From positions 1 to 64,000 of the forward strand of contig CAYMCO010000019.1 in assembly GCA_964388955.1 (NCBI GenBank): 64,000 nucleotides of DNA, written 5' to 3'. A model generated the notes under the pieces. That model was given only the letters and a program-made list of their open reading frames with translations, did not search any database and was not told the DNA's origin. A program made the position numbers and the translations under genes. The stretch is from CAYMCO01 sp964388955 (GTDB taxonomy: Bacteria; Chloroflexota; Anaerolineae; Anaerolineales; E44-bin32). Every line of letters starts with the position of its first letter. Positions within the stretch are counted from its first letter, which is position 1. Below are positions 1 through 7,773 of this stretch, in pieces.

Positions 1-280
1 TTCGGGACACGTCCTGGAGGGACAGGGCCGCCGGCGAAAGCACGCCTGGGAATGGGAGCCCGGGCTCATGGGTGGGGAGCGGCGGCGCCAGCGCGCACTG
101 AAGTGCGCCCTACGAACGGTTGAATTCGGGCGCGTTCGGAGTGAGCGCTTTAGCGCTCATTTCGGGACACGTCCTGGAGGGGCGGGGCCGGCAGCGAAAG
201 CACGCCTGGGAATGGCAGCCCGGGCTCATGGGTGGGGAGCGGCGGCGCCAGCGCGCACTGAAGTGCGCACTACGAACGGT
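1..280. repeat. Tandem direct repeat, two 120-bp copies
   Basis: Positions 1-120 and 161-280 are nearly identical (few mismatches), giving a 160-base period; the array may continue off the left end. The spacer at 131-160 holds a self-complementary core that, read on the minus strand, begins AGCGCTAAAGCGCTCACT. The same 18 bases occur in the array at 33 kb. The end of each copy has a similar hairpin (GCGCACTGAAGTGCGC) followed by a CTACGAACGG or CTACGAACGGT tail. No gene is supported here; the open frames across it are by-products of the repeat. Confidence 0.85.
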
Positions 281-312
281 GCACACCGCACTGCGCACTA
301 CACAAACCGCGC

Positions 313-1134
313 CTATCCCGCCGCTTCCGGACACGCCGTCTCGAAGGTGAAAGAGAAGCGCCGGAAGCCGCTTACGTCCACATCGACGCCCACCCGCCGG
401 CACGGATCAAAACCCCCGAGCGGGGTGAAGGTGAATGTCCCCCGCTCCTCCCCACCCAATCCCCAAGAACCCGAGGTCGGCCCTTCCGGGTGCGGCCGCA
501 GCCACAGCAGCCCGGCGTCGGCGTAGTAGACATCCATGGAGGTGGTCAGCGGCCGGTCCACATCCAGGGGGCCCACCTCTACTTGAACCGTGGTGTCCAA
601 GGGCACGCCTGTTTCGCCAGGCGCCGGAATTGTGCCCCTCACCACCAGGGGCGGCGCGCCGATCGTGTCCAGCCGGTTCAGCATGGGGATGCCCAGGCCG
701 CTCAGGGCAGCAAGCGCCAGCAGGAGCGGGACATGGGCCAGCAGCCGCCGCCAGTGGGGGAGGTCCGCCGCCACACCACCGAGGATCAGCACCAACGCCA
801 CAGGCAGCAAGTACAAGCCCACAGACCACAGGCTGACCAGCCCAGCCCCCAGCAGAACCCCGCCACCGGCCCACAGCATGAGCGCACCGGACGATTTCTC
901 ACCACGCGCCGCCAACCACGCCCCCCATGCGCCCGCGCCTCCCGATCCGATGGCGATGATGAAGAACAGCCCCGGGAGGGGCCACAGGCTTTCACGTTGG
1001 AAATAGGCGACCTCGATCAGGATCGCGGCCATCGCGATGTCAGCCAACGCGATGACCGCCAGGGCGGCCATCCAAATACGATTCAAGCGCTGGCCCGAGC
1101 CTACTTCCTCGTTTGGATTCATACCCTCAGACAT
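313..1134 (-). CDS. Membrane protein with C-terminal Ig-like domain
   Basis: 273-residue protein of unknown function. Five hydrophobic segments lie at about residues 20-43, 52-76, 83-103, 104-125 and 131-153. They are followed by a soluble C-terminal region of about 110 residues that opens with PAPGETGVPLDTTVQVEV, the usual opening of bacterial Ig-like (SbsA-type) folds, so this part is probably extracytoplasmic. An upstream in-frame ATG at 1197 would give 21 extra residues, but the ATG at 1134 has a GAGG sequence at a suitable distance. Last gene of a probable three-gene minus-strand unit with the GbsR-type regulator. No catalytic motif seen. Confidence 0.7.
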   Translation of the reverse strand: MSEGMNPNEEVGSGQRLNRIWMAALAVIALADIAMAAILIEVAYFQRESLWPLPGLFFIIAIGSGGAGAWGAWLAARGEKSSGALMLWAGGGVLLGAGLVSLWSVGLYLLPVALVLILGGVAADLPHWRRLLAHVPLLLALAALSGLGIPMLNRLDTIGAPPLVVRGTIPAPGETGVPLDTTVQVEVGPLDVDRPLTTSMDVYYADAGLLWLRPHPEGPTSGSWGLGGEERGTFTFTPLGGFDPCRRVGVDVDVSGFRRFSFTFETACPEAAG

Positions 1135-1222
1135 CTCTAAGCCTCGCATGTGCGCGGGATGGTCCCCTGAGAAAGCACAACAGCCGGGCGCATCCATTGG
1201 TGATTAGGGCCGATCATCCGCT

Positions 1223-1609
1223 CTACCCCGTTTGGCTCGCCGAGCCACTGGAGCACCACCGGTCCGCCGCCCAGCCTCCGGCCGCAGCCAGCCCCGCCGC
1301 CGCCAAACCGGAGAGCAGCGCCGGCCAACCGGGACCCAGCAGGTAGCTGAAGCCGAACAGCCCGAGCGAGAGGCCGAGGAGCCCGCCATGCAGAGCCCGC
1401 ATTCCCCCGGCCGTCCAGCCGGCGGCGAAGCCGCCCGCCACAAAGCCGAGAGCGCCCGCGGTGATCGCTGCAGCGAGCTCGAAGGCGGGCCGGGCGGCGA
1501 ACCTCGGGAGGGTCAGCAGACCGAGGGCGAGGCCAAAGGCGGCCAGCGCAGCGACGCCTCCCAGGCAGCAACCCCCCAACGAGCGCGCCATGCGCGCCAG
1601 CCACTGCAT
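1223..1609 (-). CDS. Small glycine/alanine-rich membrane protein
   Basis: 128 residues, almost entirely hydrophobic, with three or four membrane segments and repeated GxxxG-type packing motifs (for example GFVAGGFAAGW). I chose the ATG at 1609 because it follows an AAGGAGGGGG ribosome-binding site; the open frame continues 24 codons further upstream without one. It sits between a GbsR-family regulator and another membrane protein on the same strand. The composition resembles TIGR04086-like small membrane proteins, but I cannot assign a family. Function unknown. Confidence 0.6.
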   Translation of the reverse strand: MQWLARMARSLGGCCLGGVAALAAFGLALGLLTLPRFAARPAFELAAAITAGALGFVAGGFAAGWTAGGMRALHGGLLGLSLGLFGFSYLLGPGWPALLSGLAAAGLAAAGGWAADRWCSSGSASQTG

Positions 1610-1687
1610 CGACCCCCCTCCCTTCCTCCCACCCCTGCCCGGCCACAGGCGCCCGTTCACGCGTGCCCGGTGGGGCATCACGCCGCG

Positions 1688-2254
1688 TCAGTCCTCCCCG
1701 GCCTCCTTTGCCAGGCGTCCCAACCGGGCCAGCGACGCCAGTCGCAACTCATCCAGGGTGAGCGCAGCCCTCACAAGGGTGTCCAGCGTGCGGAAGAATT
1801 CCTGCATGTGCTTCAGCCGCTCCAGGTAGAATTGAGCCACCTCATCATCCGCACCTCTTTCTGCGCCCTGCACCATTTCTAGACTCTCTGTCACCGAACT
1901 CAGCGCCTGGTCGAATTCGCGCGCCTCCCTTTGGCGCAGGATGCCTTTGGCGATGGTCCAGAAATCGACCTCCGCCCGATAGTAGTCGCGCCGGTCGCCG
2001 ACCCGCCACTCCTTGCGCACCATGCCCAGCCTCTCCAGGGCGCGGATATGGGTGCTGACGCTGGCCTTGCTGATTCCCAGCGCGATCGCCATCTCATCCA
2101 GGCTCAGCACTCCCGGACTCAGGTAAAGCAGCCCATACAGCTCCCCCATCGCCTTGCTCAACCCCCAGAAGCTGCTGATGCGCCCTACGCCTTTTATCAG
2201 ATTGCGGCGCGCCTGTTCCAGCGCCCGATCGACCGCCGGCTTGGCTTCGCTCAT
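1688..2254 (-). CDS. GbsR/MarR-family transcriptional regulator
   Basis: 188-residue winged-helix regulator. The N-terminal half carries a DNA-binding domain with a recognition-helix region reading ALGISKASVSTHIRALERLGMV, then a basic wing (VGDRRDYY). The C-terminal half is a helical dimerisation region. This order and length match the GbsR family of osmoprotectant/membrane-transport regulators. It is divergent from an MFS transporter at 2792 and heads a unit with two membrane proteins, so it may control either. A perfect inverted repeat just upstream (2297-2316) is a candidate operator. Confidence 0.88.
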   Translation of the reverse strand: MSEAKPAVDRALEQARRNLIKGVGRISSFWGLSKAMGELYGLLYLSPGVLSLDEMAIALGISKASVSTHIRALERLGMVRKEWRVGDRRDYYRAEVDFWTIAKGILRQREAREFDQALSSVTESLEMVQGAERGADDEVAQFYLERLKHMQEFFRTLDTLVRAALTLDELRLASLARLGRLAKEAGED

Positions 2255-2296
2255 ATCACACCCTTCCCGGAACCTTGTGCGATGGACAATTTAGCT

Positions 2297-2316
2297 CGTT
2301 CAGATCGTCTTGAACG
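2297..2316. promoter_or_regulatory. Inverted repeat, candidate GbsR operator
   Basis: CGTTCA, eight bases, TGAACG: a perfect inverted repeat 43 bases upstream of the GbsR-type regulator's start and within an AT-rich stretch in the divergent intergenic region. Winged-helix dimers of this class bind such sites, often to control themselves. The role is inferred from position and symmetry. Confidence 0.45.
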
Positions 2317-2791
2317 TACTATATAACTCTATTGCTGATTTGTCAAACGAAGAGAGGCATGAATGGGATGTCGTGGGCGGAAGAATTCGACCGAATTGGG
2401 GATGTCTTGAGAGGCCGGATTGTGGGCATTGCAGCCTCACGATTCAGGGATCAGATTCGAGACGAACAAAGCATGAGATTCCCCGGTGTCTCCCCAATCG
2501 TCTTTCGGCCGGGAGAGGCTCCACGCCCGCGGGCGGGCGATCAAGACCACGCCTCTGCCACTCGCAGACCGTGGAGGCCGGTCTGTGACCCCGGATCGGC
2601 TGAGCCGCTCCCCAGGCCCGTGGGCGCCCTTGGCAAGTGTGGAACTTGCCCTTATCATCTTGAAGTCTTGTCGCAAGGCCTTACCAGCGCGCACCTGCGC
2701 GGGCGGGGTCGGGCGTCGTCCCGGCGCGGGCGCGCGGGGGAAGACGGCCCCCAGACGGTATGAAGCAAACCGGCGACTGGAGGTCGCCCAA
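2317..2791. other. Intergenic region between divergent regulator and MFS gene
   Basis: No gene is convincing here. Open frames run through it on the plus strand but show no family resemblance, and the MFS gene has its own well-placed ribosome-binding site at 2779-2783. The left part is AT-rich, as expected for promoters. Confidence 0.5.
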
Positions 2792-4051
2792 GTGGCAGAA
2801 ACCCAGAGCGCAACTTGGCGAGAACAGCCAATCCTGCGGCCGCTCAAACGCAGGAATTTCCGCTTGTTCTGGATCGGCCAGAGCGTTTCCCTCCTTGGGG
2901 ATCAGTTCCACTTCGTGGCCCTCCCCTGGCTCACATTGCAGCTCACTGGCTCCGGCCTGGCCCTGGGGACGGTGCTGACCGCTTCCGCCATCCCGCGGGC
3001 GGTCTTCATGCTCATCGGAGGGGTGCTCAGTGACCGGCTCCCGCCGCGTCTCATCCTGCTCTATTCCAACGCAACGCGCGCTGTGCTCGTGGGGCTGCTC
3101 TCGACCCTCGTGTTCACGGACGCCATCCAATTGTGGCATCTGTACCTGATCGCGCTGGCTTTTGGTCTGACGGATGCGCTCTTCTATCCAGCGTCTATGG
3201 CGATCATCCCCTCCCTGATCGGGGATGAAGAACTGGAAGCTGGGAACTCGCTGACCCGCGGCAGCCAGATGTTGAGCACCCTCGTCGGACCGGCCCCGGC
3301 CGGCCTGTTGGTCTCCGGCGTGGGCATCTCGGCGGCCTTCGGATTTGACACCATCACCTTCTTGGTCGCCACCCTGACCCTGTGGTTGATGCAGCCGATG
3401 AACCCCCACCCCTTGGAGGGAGCGCCTGCCCCGGAGGCACGGGCTCGGGTGTCGGTGCTCACCGAGCTGGCGGGCGGAATCCGCTACACATGGGGGGATC
3501 CGGTGCTACGTGCGCTCCTGATCATCATCGCCGGGGTCGATTTCGCCTTCACCGGTCCCATCAGCGTGGGATTGGCGACGATGGCCGAAAACCGTTTCCT
3601 GGGGCAGGCGACGGCGTTCGGTATTATGCTCTCGGGTTTCGGGGGCGGCGCCCTGGTGGGCACCATCATCGCCGGGTCGTTGGGCCGGGTGCGGCGGCGC
3701 GGCCGGCTGATGATCCTGCTGGCAGCGCTGATGGGAGTGGGCCTCTCCCTGATCGGGCTCGCCCCCAGCTTGATCCTGGTGACCGCCATCATCGCGATCA
3801 TGGGCATGGGGAGCGGCTTCATCAACATCGCCCTCTCCGCCTGGCTGCAGCGCAAGACCGATTCGGAGATGCTCGGGCGGGTGATGAGCCTGGTGGTGTT
3901 CGCCTCGGTAGGCCTTTCCCCAGTGTCCTACACGGCCGCCGGCGCGCTGGTGGACTGGAATCTCGCGTGGACCTTCTTGGCGGCGGGCGGCCTCGTCGTA
4001 CTCACCGCCATCTACGCCGCAACCAACCAGGATGTGCGGAGCATCGACTGA
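2792..4051 (+). CDS. MFS transporter (MFS_3/EntS-like exporter)
   Basis: 419 residues with about 12 membrane helices, opening with LKRRNFRLFWIGQSVSLLGDQF, typical of the MFS_3 family of drug and siderophore exporters. The loop after helix 2 carries the MFS signature region (GGVLSDRLPPRLILLYSN). The open frame extends 306 bases upstream, but the GTG at 2792 follows a GGAGG site by eight bases and places the start just before the first helix, so I use it. It is divergent from the GbsR-type regulator. Substrate unknown. Confidence 0.88.
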   Translation: MAETQSATWREQPILRPLKRRNFRLFWIGQSVSLLGDQFHFVALPWLTLQLTGSGLALGTVLTASAIPRAVFMLIGGVLSDRLPPRLILLYSNATRAVLVGLLSTLVFTDAIQLWHLYLIALAFGLTDALFYPASMAIIPSLIGDEELEAGNSLTRGSQMLSTLVGPAPAGLLVSGVGISAAFGFDTITFLVATLTLWLMQPMNPHPLEGAPAPEARARVSVLTELAGGIRYTWGDPVLRALLIIIAGVDFAFTGPISVGLATMAENRFLGQATAFGIMLSGFGGGALVGTIIAGSLGRVRRRGRLMILLAALMGVGLSLIGLAPSLILVTAIIAIMGMGSGFINIALSAWLQRKTDSEMLGRVMSLVVFASVGLSPVSYTAAGALVDWNLAWTFLAAGGLVVLTAIYAATNQDVRSID

Positions 4052-4307
4052 CGGAGGCCTTCGGCGATCAGCCATCAGCGGTCAGCCATCAACTCCTGCT
4101 CGCTGATCATAGATTGCTTCTCACCGCGCACGGCGCATCCGGCATGGCGCGTTTCCCACACCGCCGGCCGCGGCCGGCCGGGCGGCGGCCTTGGGCACTA
4201 TCCATCCGCTTCTGGGAAGACGAAGTCTGGCGGGAAGCGATTTGAAGGTCGTGATTCATGATTGCGCCGGGGCTAGCTGCATCAGCAAACCTCCGCCCTC
4301 CACAATC

Positions 4308-4769
4308 TCATCGCTTTGCGTTTCCCACGTGCGGTCTTGGATCCGATGCGCCAGCGCCCTGCGCGTTATGGGCCAGTGTGCCCTTGAAGGAGCCGTCCTT
4401 ATCCATCAGCACACGAAACCCCTCCGCCATCACGCGCCGGGTCCCTTCATCGAGCGGCTTCGCCACCCAATCAAGGGTGGTGATCCCGAACTCTACTTCA
4501 AACGATCCCTGATACCAGACGCGCAGGGAAGTCACTTTCCCCCAATCTTCGACCGACATCCGAGCAACAGAGCCAAACCGCTCGACCCAGGCCGGCTCTC
4601 GGATCAAGGTGGGCGCGTCCGTAGCGATCACGATCAGATCCACATCCGAGCCCGGGCCGGGGACGCCCCGCGCGTGGGACCCCACCAGCGCCAGGGCACG
4701 AACGCCGGGTGCGGTCTTGGCCCAGGCCAAGACTCCGGAAAGGAATCTATCGATATCCCGTTCAGCCAT
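4308..4769 (-). CDS. Nucleotidyltransferase domain protein
   Basis: 153-residue protein of the polymerase-beta-type nucleotidyltransferase fold. It has the signature GSHARG at residues 30-35 and the metal-binding pair DVD at 42-44, with a further acidic residue in the VEFGI strand likely completing the triad. Start at 4769 chosen for a GGAGG seven bases upstream. It lies 52 bases downstream of a DinB gene on the same strand. It resembles stand-alone NTases and aminoglycoside nucleotidyltransferase-like proteins; no toxin-antitoxin partner of the HEPN type is adjacent. Confidence 0.8.
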   Translation of the reverse strand: MAERDIDRFLSGVLAWAKTAPGVRALALVGSHARGVPGPGSDVDLIVIATDAPTLIREPAWVERFGSVARMSVEDWGKVTSLRVWYQGSFEVEFGITTLDWVAKPLDEGTRRVMAEGFRVLMDKDGSFKGTLAHNAQGAGASDPRPHVGNAKR

Positions 4770-4821
4770 ATCCCGCCTCCGTGCCGCCGCGCGAGCGCGG
4801 CCGTGCGGTGTGCAGGGACCC

Positions 4822-5403
4822 TCAGGCTCGCCCCTGTTTCGCCTGGCGGATAATCTCATCGATTTGATCCAGGTGGCTGTGCTCGTGCAGCAGCCCCAGG
4901 ACAAAACGGCCGACGGCATTCACCACCGGTGCGCTACTCCAGGGAGTGTACGCAACCTCGAGATGAGGCGGATCCGGCCACATCTTCAGGCTCGCCAACC
5001 GCATGCGGCGACTCTCCGCCAGGCGTCGCCGGCACGCCTCAACGGTGTGCACTTCCCGCCAAGGGATCTCCCATCTCGAGCGGCCGTGGAACGGCACACC
5101 CCTCGCCATCTCGGCTGCCAGGGCGGCGGATTCCTCCGACGAGGCGGTCACGTGGGCGATGACGTGCCCCAACGTCCAGGGCATGTCGATTTCGCTGGAG
5201 TCGGCTGCATAGGGGTCGTGCGCCTCGGGATCAACAGGTTCGAAGACGACATCTGCGTCGAGGCAGCCCTCCAACCTTCGTGCCAAGTCACCCACCATCT
5301 CAACGCTCAGGTCCGCCAGGCGCTCGCTGCCCAGGCCGCCGGTCAACGTCTCGAAGCTTATTTGTCCAAGTCGATATGCTGCAAAATTCAGCATGGAACC
5401 CAT
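4822..5403 (-). CDS. DinB-family four-helix protein
   Basis: 193 residues. The fold is suggested by the histidine pattern typical of DinB/YfiT proteins: DMPWTLGHVIAHVTAS in helix 2 and FVLGLLHEHSHLDQIDEI near the C terminus, which in relatives form a metal site for thiol-dependent chemistry. The ATG at 5403 has GGAGG four bases upstream. Substrate unknown. One of six DinB/ClbS-type genes or remnants in this window. Confidence 0.8.
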   Translation of the reverse strand: MGSMLNFAAYRLGQISFETLTGGLGSERLADLSVEMVGDLARRLEGCLDADVVFEPVDPEAHDPYAADSSEIDMPWTLGHVIAHVTASSEESAALAAEMARGVPFHGRSRWEIPWREVHTVEACRRRLAESRRMRLASLKMWPDPPHLEVAYTPWSSAPVVNAVGRFVLGLLHEHSHLDQIDEIIRQAKQGRA

Positions 5404-5463
5404 AATTCCTCCGTGTATTCGGGTCTGGGGGCGATGCAGGGAAATCCCACCTAGTCGGCTCCC

Positions 5464-6249
5464 TCAGACGTGTCCGTAAAAATCGCGGTGGACCACCACG
5501 GAATAGGCGTAATCCAACAAGGTCCCCCAGCTGAATATCGGAATCTCGATTTCCCGCTGCAGCGCCCGGGCGAAAGGTGGGAAACCGGTGCATTCCAGCA
5601 CCATGGCACCCATATTCTCATGGCGCCGGAAGAAATCCACCGCTACGGCGATCAACTCCCGCTCCGCCTTCCGATAGTCGATGGCGGGAGGATCCACTCT
5701 GAATCCCGGAGTCCAGATGTGATCGAATTCGGGGCAAGCGCCGTTGTCCATCGCCCCCCCAACCACGTAGTTGCCCCCCAAGGTAATTCCCGCGCCGCTC
5801 AGGTGCTTCTCCGTGAGTGCGGATTCATTGGCCATCAGAATCCCCACAACCTGATCGACTCCGACGATCTGCTGCGCCATTGGCACCTGCAGCAGGCTGG
5901 ACATGAACACGGGCACCTTCACACAGGCCGAGATCTCGCGCTGAAAGTATGAGAAATAGCCGCATTCGGCGGCGATCGCCCGGCAGCCGATGCTCTCCAG
6001 GCGCCTGGCGGCGCGTTCGAGCGGCGGAAGACAAGCGGACTTATCTTCCTCATACACCAGCCTTTGGATATCCACGCCTTCGACCACTTCGTATTGAATT
6101 GGGAAAGGATAAGCGCTCGCATTGCGCACATCGCCCGGGAATCCGGGGTAGACATCGTCCAGAATCACGATCCCCAATCCCATCCCGTAGCACTTCTGAT
6201 TGCGCCGAGCCTGGATGCGCCGGATAGCGCTGTCTCGCACCAAATGCAT
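5464..6249 (-). CDS. Aspartate/glutamate racemase superfamily protein
   Basis: 261 residues. Two cysteines in equivalent positions of the two lobes (AAECGYFSYFQ and LECTGFPPFAR) match the catalytic pair of cofactor-independent amino-acid and hydantoin racemases. The N terminus (LGIVILDDVYPGFPGDVRN) fits this group's less studied members. The open frame runs 92 codons further upstream, but the ATG at 6249 has a GAAGGAGGGGAC site. Stand-alone gene downstream of a small hypothetical; substrate not predictable from sequence. Confidence 0.75.
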   Translation of the reverse strand: MHLVRDSAIRRIQARRNQKCYGMGLGIVILDDVYPGFPGDVRNASAYPFPIQYEVVEGVDIQRLVYEEDKSACLPPLERAARRLESIGCRAIAAECGYFSYFQREISACVKVPVFMSSLLQVPMAQQIVGVDQVVGILMANESALTEKHLSGAGITLGGNYVVGGAMDNGACPEFDHIWTPGFRVDPPAIDYRKAERELIAVAVDFFRRHENMGAMVLECTGFPPFARALQREIEIPIFSWGTLLDYAYSVVVHRDFYGHV

Positions 6250-6308
6250 CTTGTCCCCTCCTTCCGGGTCGATGGTTCGAGGGATTGACCGCGCTCGGCC
6301 CATCCGCG

Positions 6309-6626
6309 TCAATAACGCATGAACAGCCGGATGGGTCCCCGCTTGTATTCCACACGCCACAGTTGTGCCAGGAGAGCAGCCACGTAGGCCGGATTGTGCG
6401 GCGAATGCCGGCTGCGAATGTCGCTCAAGCTCAACTCTTCCAACAGCCAGAGATCGTTGAAGGCGCCCTCGATCTCGCTGCGGCCAATCCTGCGCTCCCC
6501 CCCTGTCGATTGCAGGCGGATACACAACTGAAACTCATCAACGCTCTGCACCCGGAAGGCCCTGTTGCGCCCCAGGGTGTGAATCGTGAGGCCTTCAAAT
6601 CTCTCCAGATACTTCCAAATATCCAT
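6309..6626 (-). CDS. Small hypothetical protein
   Basis: 105 residues, mixed alpha/beta, beginning MDIWKYLERFEGLTIHTLGRNRAF, no signal peptide or membrane segment. Charged and aromatic composition and lack of low-complexity sequence suggest a real protein, but I recognise no family. No strong ribosome-binding site is seen. It precedes the racemase-like gene on the same strand by 59 bases and could be co-transcribed. Confidence 0.5.
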   Translation of the reverse strand: MDIWKYLERFEGLTIHTLGRNRAFRVQSVDEFQLCIRLQSTGGERRIGRSEIEGAFNDLWLLEELSLSDIRSRHSPHNPAYVAALLAQLWRVEYKRGPIRLFMRY

Positions 6627-6846
6627 TCGGACAGCTACAGCCCCACAAAGAGTTACGTTCCATGGATGATATCACCCGGCGTGGGGCATAGAGTGGTGTG
6701 AGCTGTGAAATGGCCTCGCCGCTTCAGACTACATACCCGGTCGATGCGCGGAGCCCGGCGTCCCGGGATGCAGGTGCCTTGACCTCGTATCTCCCCAGAT
6801 CGCCGGAAAATGAGGTCAGGTGCCTCTGTTGTCTGCAATCCCCCCT

Positions 6847-7530
6847 TCAGAACAGAGAGCCCTGATCCACCTCCCGCTTCGCCTCATCGACCATATAGAT
6901 GGTCCCGCAATCCGGACACTGCAGATAGTATTCGTAGTAGTAGGTTTGCCCGGAGCGGTCCTTACGCCTTGGTTTCCGCTTGACCACCGGCGTGCCGCAC
7001 TTTCGGCACGGCTGGCCCGCCCGGGTGATGTCCGTCGGGGCGACGCGTTCCAATTCAACCTGTTGCAGGTAGCCCTCATCCTCAAGGAGATTGTCACCTT
7101 CGATCGCGCGGTAGGAAAGATGGTCGGCGCGCTCATTCAGGGGATGACCGGCATGGCCACGGACCCACTTGAACTTCACCTCGTGGGATGCAAGCAGATC
7201 GAGCAACCTCCGCCACAAATCGGCGTTGGGGACCCGCTTTGATCCCTTTCGCCTCCAGTTGTTCTCCTTCCACCGTGCAGCCCAGCCTCGCTCCATCGCC
7301 TCCACCAAATACTTGGAGTCGCTGAACAGCGTCACATCGCTGGGTTTCTTCAAAGCTTCGAGCGCCTTGATGGCCGCCATCAGCTCCATGCGGTTGTTCG
7401 TGGTCCACCGGTATCCCTGGGAGATCTCCCGACGGCCCCCCGCCCGGATCATGACCGCGCCATAGCCGCCTGGGCCCGGATTCCCATCGCAGGCACCGTC
7501 CGTATAGATCATCACTTTTTCTATCGCCAT
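6847..7530 (-). CDS. rnhA: Ribonuclease HI with C-terminal four-cysteine domain
   Basis: 227 residues. Residues 1-145 are a type 1 RNase H that cleaves RNA in RNA-DNA hybrids. The catalytic acids are visible: D11 (YTDGAC), E49 (NRMELMAA), D71 (FSDSKYLVEA) and D136 (NERADHLS), with H126 in the flexible loop. Residues 146-227 are an extension not found in the 155-residue E. coli enzyme. It has CRKC (175-178) and CPDC (205-208) separated by a basic stretch, which looks like a zinc ribbon that could bind nucleic acid. Confidence 0.93.
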   Translation of the reverse strand: MAIEKVMIYTDGACDGNPGPGGYGAVMIRAGGRREISQGYRWTTNNRMELMAAIKALEALKKPSDVTLFSDSKYLVEAMERGWAARWKENNWRRKGSKRVPNADLWRRLLDLLASHEVKFKWVRGHAGHPLNERADHLSYRAIEGDNLLEDEGYLQQVELERVAPTDITRAGQPCRKCGTPVVKRKPRRKDRSGQTYYYEYYLQCPDCGTIYMVDEAKREVDQGSLF

Positions 7531-7773
7531 TGAGTTCCCTCAGCTATCTTTGCCGATCCTGTCGCCAGGCCCCATGCCGCCTCTGGCTGGAAGTGGAATC
7601 GCGGAGGGCCTGCAGGGCTGCCGCGGTGTTCCATTACTATACCCGATAGATGGGGTTATGACGGGAATGGGGAACCCCAGGCGAACGTGGCGGTGGCTCG
7701 CCGGCCCTGTTTCCCCCCTCCTGACGGAAGCGGGGGGCCCAGGCGGGACGAAAGGTCGAGGAGGCGCATGTGT

